64,000 bases of DNA from Apoda limacodes (lineage: Eukaryota; Arthropoda; Insecta; Lepidoptera; Limacodidae). Shown here one piece after another: positions 1 through 10,613 of the stretch; positions within the stretch are counted from its first letter, which is position 1, and each line of letters starts with the position of its first letter. The DNA lies in the NCBI GenBank assembly GCA_946406115.1, contig OX291557.1, positions 14,106,501 through 14,170,500 of the forward strand, in the 5' to 3' direction. The notes beneath the pieces are model-generated. The model was not told the DNA's origin, did no database searches, and was given only the letters and a program-made list of their open reading frames with translations. The position numbers and the translations under genes are program-made.

Positions 1-1033
1 ATACTTTTTGACACGTCGTAACATTGCATACAATTGGCTTTATTTGTTGCACCAAGATAAGTTTTAGGGACACAAAAAGACAAATACTCATGCTTTTATT
101 ATTATATTACTTACCAATAATAGTAGGTTCTTATTTTTTAAATTGTATATATATATATTTTTCTATATAGTAATAAATTACATTGTATTGTAATGGATTT
201 GAAATTAATTAACATATATATATCTGCTACTGAAAAGTAATTTTCATATCGCTTTATGATATTATTAGTCTCACAAAAATAATAATTTAAATTAACTAAA
301 ACGTAGAGGCTAAAACTAGAGGCATTTGTACTAATAAAGGTGAGTGAATTCTGAATAAAATGTATAAAATAACGTTTTCGCATATTAGATTTCTCATTAA
401 AAATTAAAAATACGGGTTAACATTATTTAGGTGCATCATTTGTGGATATTTTTGACCTCTGACTTGAGCTTTTTAGTTCATGACCTTTGTTATTGAATCA
501 GGGTTTTAATCTGTCTCTAGTTCTAATATTTTAAGTATTGAGCTATTGTGTAGTACTTACTAGAGCGATACCGCAATTGTTACCCGTAGAATAAAGTGTA
601 TGGGTTTCAGTTTACTTAGTTACTAGTTACTTTGGCACGTGACGTAGTAATTAGTATTATATTTGTTGTCAAAGACTTAAAGCATTACTAATTAACAGTA
701 TACAGAAACAATTCTTTACGGAACTAACTTAACGTTAACGAGCCATCTGAATATTTTCCTAAATTTCGAAGTATCGTTACTCGGACACAAAACGAAAGTG
801 TTAATAGATAATATTAATGTGAATAACGTTCTTATTATGATGCTTAAGTGAACTCATAAAACTTATAAAAACTCGTCAATAATTGAATAAATTAAACAGA
901 AAAGCATAAAACATACATTGTTTCATCTTCAATATCATCCGATTATTGCACCTAGATTTTATTTATATGATTATTAATACATTAAGATATTTTACATTAA
1001 AAAAATTCTAATAACAAAATAAATAAATATAGG
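1..1033. other. AT-rich stretch, no gene seen
   Basis: Very AT-rich sequence with short TA runs (around 145-165) and no ORF with recognisable protein similarity. No repeat family was identified by eye. Confidence 0.5.
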
Positions 1034-2425
1034 CTAAAAATCTGAATATGGCAAGGCTGCACCATCACCAAAACCAAATAGCTTCGCCGCAGGTTACCAT
1101 TTGTGACGAGTGCCGCGAATGCACATGCTGGTAGCTCGGACTATAGATACTGTTTTTCGAGCCCTTAGCCATCCGATCACTGTGCTTAATGACCGATCCC
1201 AACGGTGAGCAATGGCTTCTCCGAGGTGATTTGTAAATGAAGACATTTGTGGAGCAAACGCTCCGTCAACTAAAGTTGCGAGAGGGGTGAAAGTTGCATG
1301 TCGCATCTCAAAGGCATTAGAATATTTGCTTTGTTTTTCTTTTTCAGCAGATCTAAGGACTGAAGCAACGGTATGTCAAATGTAAGAAGGAGCATCGGTG
1401 TCAACAACACGTATATCGAATAACGCCTCCCTCTGAGCATTCCATACACCACGACAGGCAAAGTCTCCTCGCAGTCCATTGTCTCCTTCATTTATGATTG
1501 GTTCTTTAACTACATTTCCCTATGCATGTTGGCAAAGTTCACAAAAGAGATCTCTAATTTCATTGTGACGCCTTGTGATTAGACCTCCAGTTTTGCAACA
1601 AAGTGCATGATCTACGTTGACGTCGCAATTACCGCAGCCATCACACAGTTTTGGCATGGCAACTGGTATTCGACGGTATTGTAATGCGAAAGCATCTCTA
1701 AATTCCATTGAAGATAAATCAAATTGGTCTTTCCTAGTTGGTATAACAGAAAGCCAGTTAGATGATTTAGTTTTCATTTTTTTTGAAATAGATCTTTCTA
1801 TGGTTCTTTTATTAATATCAAGTTTGGGAACAATAGTTTCAAGAAGTTTGTCATCAAGGGTGTCTATCTCCTTGTAGCTTATTTTACGTGCATCCATCAA
1901 GGATTTGTGATGTAGATTTAGGTCTAAATATTTTTTTCTTTTAGAACAGATGAAATAATTTTACAACCTTTTTTGGATGTTTCATAGTTTAAGGTAATCA
2001 TGTTAAAAGGATCAGATATTGCTAAACCACCTTTGTTGATAGGCAACGAAAATAAGTTTGCTTCAATTAGTGTAACTAGTGTGTAGTGTAGTGTCTCCTC
2101 CAAACAAGGTCGGCAAGAAATTTTTTTGTATTATATGTGTTAATGGTTCAAAATATTCATTGACATTATTGAAAACTCTTAGTAAGAATGACCAATGAAA
2201 TTGAACTGCTTTTGTGAGGGCCATACAAGCAGCTTGAGGTGAATCTTTGCAGACTTGTGTTAACTTTTCTATCATCGAGATCCATTTTTTTTTATATTAT
2301 TTTTATTAAAACCTTATTTTCCTTTACCAACGTAACCACCTAAGAAGCGTGATCCAGTTACGATTGATAAGTTTGTGCCCTTGAAAATATGGTAAGCTAA
2401 TTGTATATCTGCCTCAGATAAAACT
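1034..2425 (-). pseudogene. Retroelement remnant: RT C-terminus, zinc knuckle and endonuclease-like region
   Basis: Read on the minus strand, fragments in several frames line up as the end of one polyprotein. In order they are: a segment with GSRFLGGYVG (near 2340), a segment with SPQAACMALTKAVQFHWSF (2170-2240), then LPINKGGLAISDPF (near 2020). A cysteine/histidine cluster follows (CDGCG...HALCC, about 1570-1640), then RHNEIRD and finally GDFACRGVW...LFDIRVVDTD (1400-1480), ending in a GFGDGAALPY-like tail near 1050. The Cys-Cys-His-Cys cluster plus an acidic D..R-V-D segment resembles the zinc knuckle and restriction-like endonuclease arrangement at the C-terminus of some retroelements; that assignment is inference. 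Several stops and frame changes show it is dead. Family uncertain. Confidence 0.6.
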
Positions 2426-2504
2426 TACAACAGGGAATCACTTACATTATGGAAATGGAAAGTGTCCTTTTATGATAGGGCATTTTCAAATATTTTAATT
2501 GGAC

Positions 2505-2690
2505 GCTGTAAGAGAAAGGGAGAAAAGAAATGCCCTTGCTGAGTTTCTTGCCGGTTCTTCTCAGTACAAGGTCTCCCGCCCTATAGACTTACGAACCGAT
2601 GGCGTAGTGACATTCATAAGTGCTCAATTATTGTAGCCTAAACTGAATAAATTATATTGAATTTGAATTGAATTTAATATAATTTAAAGT
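2505..2690 (+). repeat. LINE 3'-end fragment with TTGAA-type tail
   Basis: Contains a segment typical of insect LINE 3' ends (gagtttcttgccggttcttc near 2541) and finishes in tandem TTGAATT-like units around 2655-2680. Assigned from memory of CR1/Jockey-type 3' UTRs in Lepidoptera, so the family is tentative. Confidence 0.45.
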
Positions 2691-2877
2691 TTTAGATCCT
2701 GCCCCCCTATTTTTATGTTCCTCTCATATTCATCAGCTGTAGTTTAGGGCTCCCTTAGGTCCTCTTAGAGGATATTAGGACAGTAGTTGTTGTATGTATG
2801 TGCAACAAACTAACATATTTGAGGTAAATAGTAGGTTTTCCTCTTAAGGTTTTAATCCTGGTTAGTTTTCGGTTTAG

Positions 2878-2993
2878 ATTTTTGAAGGGTCGGCAACGCG
2901 CGTGTGATGCCAGCGTCCATAGGCTACGGTGGCCGCTTACCATCAGGCGGATCGTACGCTTGTTTGCCACCTTAGTGATATATAAAAAGACCC
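2878..2993 (+). repeat. 3' fragment of the 13.4-15.6 kb LINE family
   Basis: Nearly identical to the last about 115 bases of the LINE at 15450-15575: gggtcggcaacgcgc, then cgtccataggctacgg, then a TTTGCCACCTTAGTG end. It is a 5'-truncated copy with a short A-rich tail. Confidence 0.8.
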
Positions 2994-3556
2994 GTCATTA
3001 AGACGAAATATATTATATATAATTGTTTTATAATTTAATTAAAATTTCTCGCAAGATTAAAGTTTCAAACTGGCGAATATCAGTTCTAAACTGCCGAAAT
3101 ACTTCGGATTCTTGTCTATACTTTACAAATGAACGCCGTGGTCAGTGGACTAGTTAAGGGTTATATCGGTTTTGGGCCAAAAGTTACTGTACTTTTGAGC
3201 AGTTGTGGTATTAGTTGTGGTTTTGAGTATGTTGACAAAGTTTCTTGTGTGTGACCAAGTTTTGTTGTCAGCGAGAGGCGAATGGCCTGAAACTTATAAA
3301 CTACCTATTTTAGAAGTAGAAAATTTATTATTCTACAAGTGAAACAACTTTATTGATATGTTTTTATTTAAAAAAATTAATTTTTTTATATCATTATGTG
3401 TAAAATTTCGGTGTGTGTGTTTGTTCGTTATTGTTCTCCTAAACAGATTTCGATGATTGAATTTTCTTTCAAAATTTTTCATTAATTAGAAAACATATAA
3501 TACCAGAACAACGTCTGTTGTTCCAGCTAGTAATTACTGATATATTTTTTAACTAA

Positions 3557-4105
3557 ACCGCTGCTTCAGCCGTTATACACCCCATTGCAGAGGCACAGGC
3601 CTCACCTTTGAAGAAGGTGGCTTAGGCCATAGTCCACCACGCTAGCCTAGTCCGGGTTGACGGACGATGATGAGGTAGTTTTCAAGATGCCCCTAACGCC
3701 TATGACTTGGGATAACGACTGCTGTCATATTAACTACAGCTAGGACCGAAGCTTTAACGTGCATTTCGAAACACAGAGGAGATTAGAAAAAAGTGCTACT
3801 AGCATGGGCGGATCCAGTGCCCCCCCCCCCTAAAGACGGCCGAGGAAGAAATGAACTGCAACATTTTTTTAAATGTAGAACTTTTATTACATATAAAAAT
3901 TACTTGGGGTTACTTGGGTTTATATATTGAATTATTCCAAAACTGCACGAGCTGGGTCGATTGGGTAACTTACGTTTGCAGATTCGCAAAAAAAATTATG
4001 ATCGCCCCCTCTAAACTTTTGTTCTGGATCCGCCCTTGGCTACTAGGCGGTCACCCATTCAAGTAGTGAGTGACCACGCCCGACGTTGCTTAACTTTACA
4101 TATTA
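3557..4105 (-). repeat. 5S rRNA-derived SINE, interrupted
   Basis: The right end read on the minus strand (4105 to about 4047) follows the internal control region of 5S rRNA: ttaagcaacgtcgggcg, then a segment ending in atgggtgaccgcc. The body continues leftward to about 3557 with sequence shared with the copy at 57040-57360. The SINE body is split by a 236-bp hAT-type MITE at 3803-4038. 5S-headed SINEs (SINE3 type) use the 5S type 1 RNA polymerase III promoter. Confidence 0.7.
3803..4038. mobile_element. hAT-type MITE with perfect 8-bp target duplication
   Basis: Terminal inverted repeats are CATGGGCGGATCCAG at the left and its near-complement CTGGATCCGCCCTTG at the right (one mismatch over 15). 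The 8 bases GCTACTAG flank both ends (3795-3802 and 4039-4046). An 8-bp duplication with CA..TG-type ends is the hAT signature. The interior has a run of C (3819-3832) and no transposase, so it is non-autonomous. Confidence 0.9.
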
Positions 4106-4488
4106 CCTACTTATTTCCGATAGACAAATTTCACTCAGCCTTTTATCAATGTTGGCGCCAAAGGTATTAGTGTAGCATAGATTGCTGAAGTTGGCGAAAA
4201 TGTATGAGCCTCAGCTCACCGTCTATCGCCGCCCTCGCCGAATGCTAGCCGATCCGGCAATTCGATGCGACATTTCTGATTCGGCGTTCGACGAATAATT
4301 ATCTCAAGTTTTTAATAAAAAAAATCCCTTTCCTGTTGTATTATAAGGTACAAAAATTGTGCTGGACGTTCAAGAAACACAGACGTAGGTAATACACGTC
4401 AATGGTAGGTGTTTTTCCACAAAAAAGTAATATTATTGTTTTAATAATCAAAGGTATTTTTATTTAGGTACCAAATTCATAGTGTTGT
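4106..4488. other. No gene seen
   Basis: About 380 bases between the SINE and a LINE remnant. No coding or repeat assignment could be made. Confidence 0.4.
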
Positions 4489-4899
4489 GTGTTTAGAAAA
4501 AAAATCGATAAAACCATTTCCTATATTACCTACTATTATCATTCAGATTTCATTACGTCACAAAATATTTTCGAGAATAAAATAATTAAGGGATTGATGG
4601 TACCTATTCTGTTAATCAGTAAGTATAATACTCATTTTCTGTTTCTTCTCTACAACGTACTGTTCAATCCTTCTACTCCGTTATACTTGAAAGAGCGTTT
4701 CAATTTTATAGGGTCTACAGCTCATCGCGCCACTACAAACATGATGCTGAAAACCCCAACACATTATTCGCAAGCATATAATGACTCATTCACTGTCACA
4801 GCCATAAGGCTATGGAATAGTTTACCCTTTGATGTCAAAAAAGCACAAACTTTAAAAATATTTAAAAATCTCGTAATCACACATTACTTAAAAATTTAA
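4489..4899 (+). pseudogene. LINE reverse-transcriptase protein, C-terminal remnant
   Basis: The 3' half of this open frame matches the end of APE-type LINE ORF2 proteins: YNVLFNPSTPLYLKERF, later a SFTVTAIRLWNSLP block, then a short lysine-rich end. In these LINEs the WNSLP region lies just before the stop codon. The upstream part of the frame (4489-4640) has no such similarity and no methionine codon opens it, so this is a truncated copy and not a gene. Confidence 0.65.
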
Positions 4900-4999
4900 G
4901 CTGTCTCATCAACACTGTTTATTCATCTATATTATTTAAGATGTATGTAGTTTGTGTATTTATTTCTTCCTTTTTATTTTTTGTTATGTATTTGATATA

Positions 5000-5899
5000 T
5001 ACACACCGGCACAATTAGCGGAACACAAAAAAAGGATTTGAACGAAAGGCAGCAGGTTCTCTTTACTGATGAGTGCAGAGTTCTTTTAAAACAGATCGAT
5101 GGGAGACAGCGAATATGGAGACGCAAAGGAGAACGCCACATACAGTCTAATTTTGAACACACAGTGGCTTATGGTGGCGGCTCGATTATGGTTTGGGGAG
5201 GGATATGTTTGGGAGCTCGCACGGAGTTAGTGATAGTCACAGGAGGGACCATGACAGCAGATCGATACATCAGAGACATTTTAGAAGAACATGTTGTACC
5301 ATTTGCCCCATTTATTGGTGACGACTTTATTCTAATGCAAGATAATGCTCGTGCTCATAGTGCACAATCGGTACAGACATATCTGAGCCACGTAGGTATA
5401 CCGGTGATGCAGTGGCCAGCAAATTCCCCCGATATGAATCCGATAGAGCATATCTGGGACTTGCTAAAAAGAAGGGTTAAATCCAGAATGCCACCCCCCA
5501 ACAATCTGAATGAACTTGGAAACGCATTACTTGAGGAGTGGGAGCGGTTGCCTCAAGAAATCATCGATAACATAATCTGTAGCATGCCCAGACGAATGGA
5601 AACCGTAATCAGAGCAAGAGGGGGAAACACTCGTTATTAATTTTGCTTTAATTTTATTGTTAAATCATTTAATGCTTACTTTTTTTTATTTTTTGTGATG
5701 GTTCATAATCATCTAAAAATTTCACTTATTTCAAATTTCTTTATTTTTCAATAAAAAATAACGAAGACATTTCAAAGTCGTTGTAAAAAGATGTTAATCA
5801 ATTTGTTATTTTGTGTCTTATTACATTTTCGTCAAATATATGCGTTATTATCTCATAGTCTCACTTTTTTTTCTGTTCCGCTAATTATGCCGGTGTGTA
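5000..5899 (+). mobile_element. Tc1-like transposon, 5'-deleted copy with both terminal inverted repeats
   Basis: The left end reads TACACACCGGCACAATTAGC and the right end is its inverted copy with one mismatch (GCTAATTATGCCGGTGTGTA); pairing extends about 26 bp. A TA dinucleotide adjoins both ends (4998-4999 and 5900-5901), as expected for Tc1/mariner target duplication. The whole element is only 900 bp because the left inverted repeat runs straight into the catalytic part of the transposase. The N-terminal DNA-binding half is absent. Confidence 0.88.
5038..5640 (+). pseudogene. Tc1-like transposase, catalytic domain only (DD34E)
   Basis: Open for 200 codons with an uninterrupted catalytic domain. 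The first aspartate is in LFTDECR (residue 11), the second in LMQDNARAHS (residue 102), and the glutamate is in SPDMNPIEHIWD (residue 137). Exactly 34 residues separate the second Asp from the Glu, the DD34E spacing of Tc1. Full-length Tc1 transposases are about 340 residues with a bipartite HTH region at the start; that part is missing, so the product could not bind its ends. Start position is arbitrary; no upstream exon is visible inside the element. Confidence 0.88.
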
Positions 5900-5901
5900 T
5901 A

Positions 5902-6640
5902 TATTTATTTTTTGTACATATTAGTATTATTTATTATATGTAGTATTATTTGTTATTACTTTTATTGTTTAATTGTCTTGTATTCTATATGCGCAATAAA
6001 GTATATTATTATTATTATTATTATTATTCAAATAAACCAACAAATAATAACCAACAAGAATATTTTTTTACCAATAGTTGTAACAATAATACCGGTACAG
6101 TGGTACACAGACACAATTTAAAAACTAACTGTTCAACTACTTATAGGTAAATTCAGCATGCTGTAAAATTAAGATTGGCATTTTTATGTTACAGAGAAAA
6201 AACAAATAACAACATAATACACTAAATTATTGAGAGTTAAAATATTATATATATATATATAATAAAAATGACATACGAATTAAATATATTAATATGACCA
6301 AGTGAATTTGCTAATTTCATAGTTCTAGATAATTACTTAAATTTTATACCGACAAAAAACCGAGAAAATCGAAATTTTCAACGTGCGGTTACGTGCTGGC
6401 GCCTTTCGTACCTGGAACTGTGAGTGAGTCTTTTTATGTAATAGTAATATGTCTTTGTACTTTGGTCGAAACGCCACGCTTTTGCTAGGGTATGCCATAG
6501 CCTTAAGATGTGAGTATTTTGTGTAAAGATATAAATGTAGGCAAGTTTATTATTTGCAAGTAATATGAATTTTTGTTCTTTAACGTAAAAATATAGTACA
6601 AATTTAACGTAAACAGACATTTTTTAAGTATAAAAGTAAA
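5902..6640. other. AT-rich stretch, no gene seen
   Basis: Contains ATT trinucleotide repeats (6005-6028) and TA dinucleotide repeats (6246-6262). No gene or known repeat recognised. Confidence 0.45.
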
Positions 6641-7090
6641 TTTTTTTTTTCAAAAACTTGATTTTCTTAAAACATTAGAATCATATAAAACTTGAATCTA
6701 ACAGAAAATTGTACTAAAAAGGAAAAAATTTTTTTTTCAAAATGAATATAATTTTTTTATTTCCACTGTACGACTGCAAGAAAAGCAAGGCGTGCGCACT
6801 TACATACAATCACTTGATAAACTCTCAATTAATATCCACTAAAACTCTAGCACGTCAAATATTCGTTTGTGCTCAAGAAGGTTTCAATGGAGGGACATCA
6901 CTTCGTTAAAATTTAAGAATTTATCAAGTGATTGTATGTAAGTACGCCTTGCTTTTCTTGCAGTTGTACGTGGATATAATTTTTTTATATTCATTTTGAA
7001 AAAATATTTTTTACTTTTCAGTACAAGTTTCTGTTAGATTGAATTTTTATAGGATTTTAATGTTTTAAGAAAAGCAAGTTTTTTTAAAAA
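6641..7090. repeat. Large imperfect foldback (inverted repeat) element
   Basis: Two arms of roughly 180 bp face each other across a spacer of about 80 bp. The left arm runs about 6641-6830 and the right arm about 6908-7090. Matching pairs include aaaagcaaggcg with cgccttgcttttcttgca, and acatacaatcacttgata with atcaagtgattgtatgta. The outer ends also pair (acttgattttctt with aagaaaagcaagt). It could be a foldback/snap-back MITE, and a transcript would form long double-stranded RNA. No clear target duplication was identified. Confidence 0.75.
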
Positions 7091-8050
7091 AAATTGTTAC
7101 TTTTTTTATTTTATCATTTACTTCCGGAACAAAGGAAAGTTGACTATCGAACGTACAGACAGACATGACCAAACCATAAAAGTCCTCCTTTCACTTATTC
7201 CTTAAAATCGGTTTTAAGTTATGTGGAAGCAAAAGATAATTATTGGTAGTGGTAGACGAATTCAGAAACTTTCTTTGTTTAAAGTAGGTTTTAAGCACGT
7301 CACTGTACTCCAAAGATTACAATATATACTAGGAAACTGTACTCCCACATACCGACCCACGCGCACACATGGGCGTGCTACAGTGTTGCCAGAAGGTCTC
7401 GGTTACGTACTCTTAGACTAATTTGATTTCCCCCCAGAAATCCCTTAGGATTTTGCATTCAGAATCATAGTATCGATAAATTTTATCGCCAGACCATGAA
7501 GTTTCCATGAAATTGTCTCTCTAGTAAACTTACTATTCTCACCGTCCTTCTCTCGTGGCGGCAGCATCGGTCGACCGGTCGACTGACAAGTAGGTTTTAT
7601 AAAACATATGCTAATTTAATTAATAGAAGTTTGCGGTTCCTACTTTCTTTTTCACTAAAATGCATTGTTTTTAGTGAAACGCAATATATGTATTTACATG
7701 TATATATATGTATAGGTACTTAGATATACTTAAATGAACTCTAGCGAGACAGGACAGCTAAACATTATTTAAAATATCGCAAAGCGTGCTTTAATCGTAT
7801 ATTTACTGTTTTACAATTTTTCATTGTATCTATTGTTGTATTATTGTCGTGTGGTCGCCAAAGAACAGAATCACACCACCCCTAAGTCTTCCCATCGGTG
7901 TCGTACTAGGTGACTAAGGGATAAATCAAATGGTGGGGACTAGTACAATAAATACTAAGGAATTTTGCAACATTATTTTGCGATCGCCAACACGCGATTA
8001 TTGGCACAACCCCTTATGTATTTCAAAAAAAACATCCCCTGGTTCCAACC
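7091..8050. other. No gene seen; scraps of dispersed repeats
   Basis: Contains a 14-base perfect palindrome GTCGACCGGTCGAC at 7570-7583 and sequence resembling common lepidopteran interspersed repeats near 7330-7430 and 7850-7960. No coding assignment. Confidence 0.35.
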
Positions 8051-8059
8051 CATATGATT

Positions 8060-8830
8060 AAGTTGAGGTTATGTTTGAGGATATCGAAGACATACATATC
8101 TCCCCAAAATGCTTCACTGTTGTCATAGGGGACTTTAACACAATGCTGGGCACTAGAAATTGCGTTGAACTGAAAAAGGGTCAATTTGGAGTAGGGCAGT
8201 GATTGGTCGGCTTTTTATAGAAAGAAGTTGTACTTTTTATGATGAACTCTTTCTTCAAAAAGCCTCCTAATAGATAATTGACCTGGATGAGACCTGATTG
8301 TTTGCCGAAAACAATATGGACTTTATTTAGCGATGTCTCTGTGACTTACAGGGTAAAACTGGCAGCGATCACCGCATGGTCAACGTATAAAGTCCGCTCC
8401 GTCCAAAGACCGCCTACATAAAGAACCCCGAACATTTTCAGCTTGAACTTCAAAAGTGCTTTTAGTGCCCAGTTGATTGCGGAAATGTGGATGAATTGAA
8501 TGACTGGATAATGGAAATTGTCCAAGCGGTAAGAGCTAAGTTTTTGAAGCTTGTCGAAGAACACAAAAACTTTCTGATTAAACTCTCAATTCAATTTAAT
8601 TAATGCAGTTTTCTTTAGGCATGTCCAAATACACGTGGCTCAATAAACAAATCTCAAAAGCCATATGACATGGTTTTCGAGTGGCAAACACCGATTGGGA
8701 GACATACCTACAAGAGCTACAGGAAGCCGATGGGCGCGGACGGATCAGGACCGGCCGTTGTAGAGCCATACAGGGGCGGCCAACGTTCATCAGTGAACGT
8801 CTTCTGGTCAAGACGACGATGATGACGGTT
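8060..8830 (+). pseudogene. RTE-like LINE endonuclease remnant
   Basis: Reading across frames gives VVIGDFNTMLG (about 8125), then MNSFFKKPPNR with LTWMRPDCL, and GKTGSDHRMVNV near 8350, followed by a helical linker ending in VEEHKNFLIKLS (to 8590) and WLNKQISKAI further on. This order (GDFN, then TW.SPDG, then SDHR) is the APE endonuclease signature of RTE-type LINEs. Multiple stops and shifts show it is dead. Confidence 0.6.
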
Positions 8831-8929
8831 TTTTTTCTAAAATGTAGACACAGTTGTTGAGTAAACTGCAAAAAAACAAAATAAAATTGTACCTATACTT
8901 ATATGTATAATATACACCCCACCTTCTCA

Positions 8930-9352
8930 GGGGTAAATTTAAAAAAAGTCGACATACGTTTAATCCACCCGCCCTTAATTCGGTTATCGGTGTAGGATTT
9001 TAACGGCAACTCCTTAATTATAGAAAAAAAAACCGACTTACACTTGACGTTTTCAAGTAGCCTAGTACCTTCCTTGGGACTCAAACTGTCTCCATGCCAA
9101 ATTTGTCCGCGGCTTAACCTACACTCAATTCGGTTATCGGTGTAGGGTTTCAACTAAAACTCCTCAATTATAGAAAAAAAACCGACTCACACTTGACGTT
9201 TTCAAGTAGTTTCCTTTCTCGGGACTCAAACTATCTCCATGCCAAATTTCATCCTAATTATATATATATCCTAATGGCTAAAGAGGTTTAAGCGTGAAGA
9301 GGTAACAGACAGACAGACAGAGTTACTTTCGCATTTATAATATTATTATGGA
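8930..9352 (-). mobile_element. Non-autonomous Helitron fragments
   Basis: Two partial repeats of the same unit (cccttaattcggttatcggtg at 8971 and a close copy at 9126), finishing with an acagacagacagacag run and a tttataatattattatgga end. On the minus strand this is the TC-starting 5' terminus of the Lep1-like Helitron family. The CTAG end is not intact here. Confidence 0.55.
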
Positions 9353-9373
9353 GTTTTGAGATTTATCGTCTTA

Positions 9374-9811
9374 CTAGCTTTTGGCCGCGGTTTCGCCAGC
9401 CCTAAATTTGGTTATCGGCATGGGATTCTTACGACAACTTCTTGAATTGAAAGAAGTTTGTTATAGCAAGCTATAGCTGCAGCTATGGTTCGTTCTTGGA
9501 ATTCGATTATAGTTACTTCTATGGGAACATTTGAATTAACCGGGATAAAAAGTAGCCTTTGTCCTTCTCCGTATCTTCATCTATCTTTGTGCAAAATTTT
9601 CGCTCAATTGGATGCTCCGTTGCGGCAGGATATAGTTACTAATGTTATTCCCGCGGCTATTTTCGGAATGGAAAATAGCCCATGTCCTTTCTCGGCATTC
9701 AAACTATCTCCATACCAAATTTCGTTATAATCGGTTCAGCAGTTCCCGATCCATCCAGCGGTTGAAGAGTGATTGAGTAACAAACAACCAATATTTCGCA
9801 TTCATAATATA
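9374..9811 (-). mobile_element. Non-autonomous Helitron, incomplete 5' end
   Basis: Begins on the plus strand with CTAG preceded by A, followed by the GC-rich palindromic region (ggccgcggtttcgcc) and the family body (aatttggttatcggcatggg). On the minus strand this is the CTAG 3' terminus with its hairpin. The other end is cut short at 9811, where the next copy begins immediately. Confidence 0.6.
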
Positions 9812-10613
9812 CTAGCTTCTGCCAGCGGCTTCGCCCGCCCTAAATTTGGTTATCGCCGTAGGTTCTTACGGCAACTCCTCAATCATAAAAAACAACCTGT
9901 GTCTGTAAAACCATGGAAATACGCATTAAATTTCATCCCAATCGGTCAAGCCGTTTAGTAGTTGATATACCGACAGCAGCGCCACCTACCGGGTCCAATT
10001 GTATTTTTAAATCATCCAGGAAACCATCGAAATACCCATATAAAATTTCAACCCAATCAGTTCAGCCGTTTAGAAATTATGTGATAAAGATAAGTACGGA
10101 AGGATAATTCTTACTACCCGTTGTCCTATTACCCTTTTTCCCGTAGGAATGAAGCATTTCCCCGCGGTAAAAAGTAGCCTATGTTCATCAGGGATAATGA
10201 AAGCTTCTAATGGTAAAAGAATTTTTCAAATAGGTCCAGTAGTTTCGGAGCCTATTCAATACAAACAAACAAACAAACAATCAAATCTTTTTTCTTTATA
10301 ATATATAATATAAATGGGATAGCTGGTAATTAAATATTTTTGCCAGTGGCTCCACCCGCCCTAAATTTAGTTATTGGCGAGGGATTCTTACGTCAACTCT
10401 TTAATTAGGCTAATAGAGTTTGTTATAGCAAGCTAAAAAGCTCGGTTATGGTTATTCTGATTTTTTTCGGGATAAATACTATCCTATGTCCTTACCTAGG
10501 ACTCAAACTATCTCCATACCAAATTTCATCTAAGCCGGTTAAGCGATTTAAACGTCAAGAGTTAACAAACAGACAGACAGACAGAGTTACTTTCGCATTT
10601 ATAATAGTATGGA
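9812..10613 (-). mobile_element. Nested non-autonomous Helitron copies
   Basis: A CTAG end with ctgccagcggcttcgcccgc at 9812 abuts the previous copy. A further copy with ttgccagtggctccaccc starts near 10345. The last copy ends at 10613 with the complement of the TC terminus, followed by T as expected for insertion between A and T. Short ORFs inside are translations of the repeat and not genes. Confidence 0.6.

Noticed and set aside
7570..7583. Perfect 14-base palindrome GTCGACCGGTCGAC as a special site
   Set aside because: Isolated, with no second copy or neighbouring feature to support a function.
8899..9153. ORFs in the Helitron cluster as genes
   Set aside because: Translations of dispersed repeat units repeated in several places.
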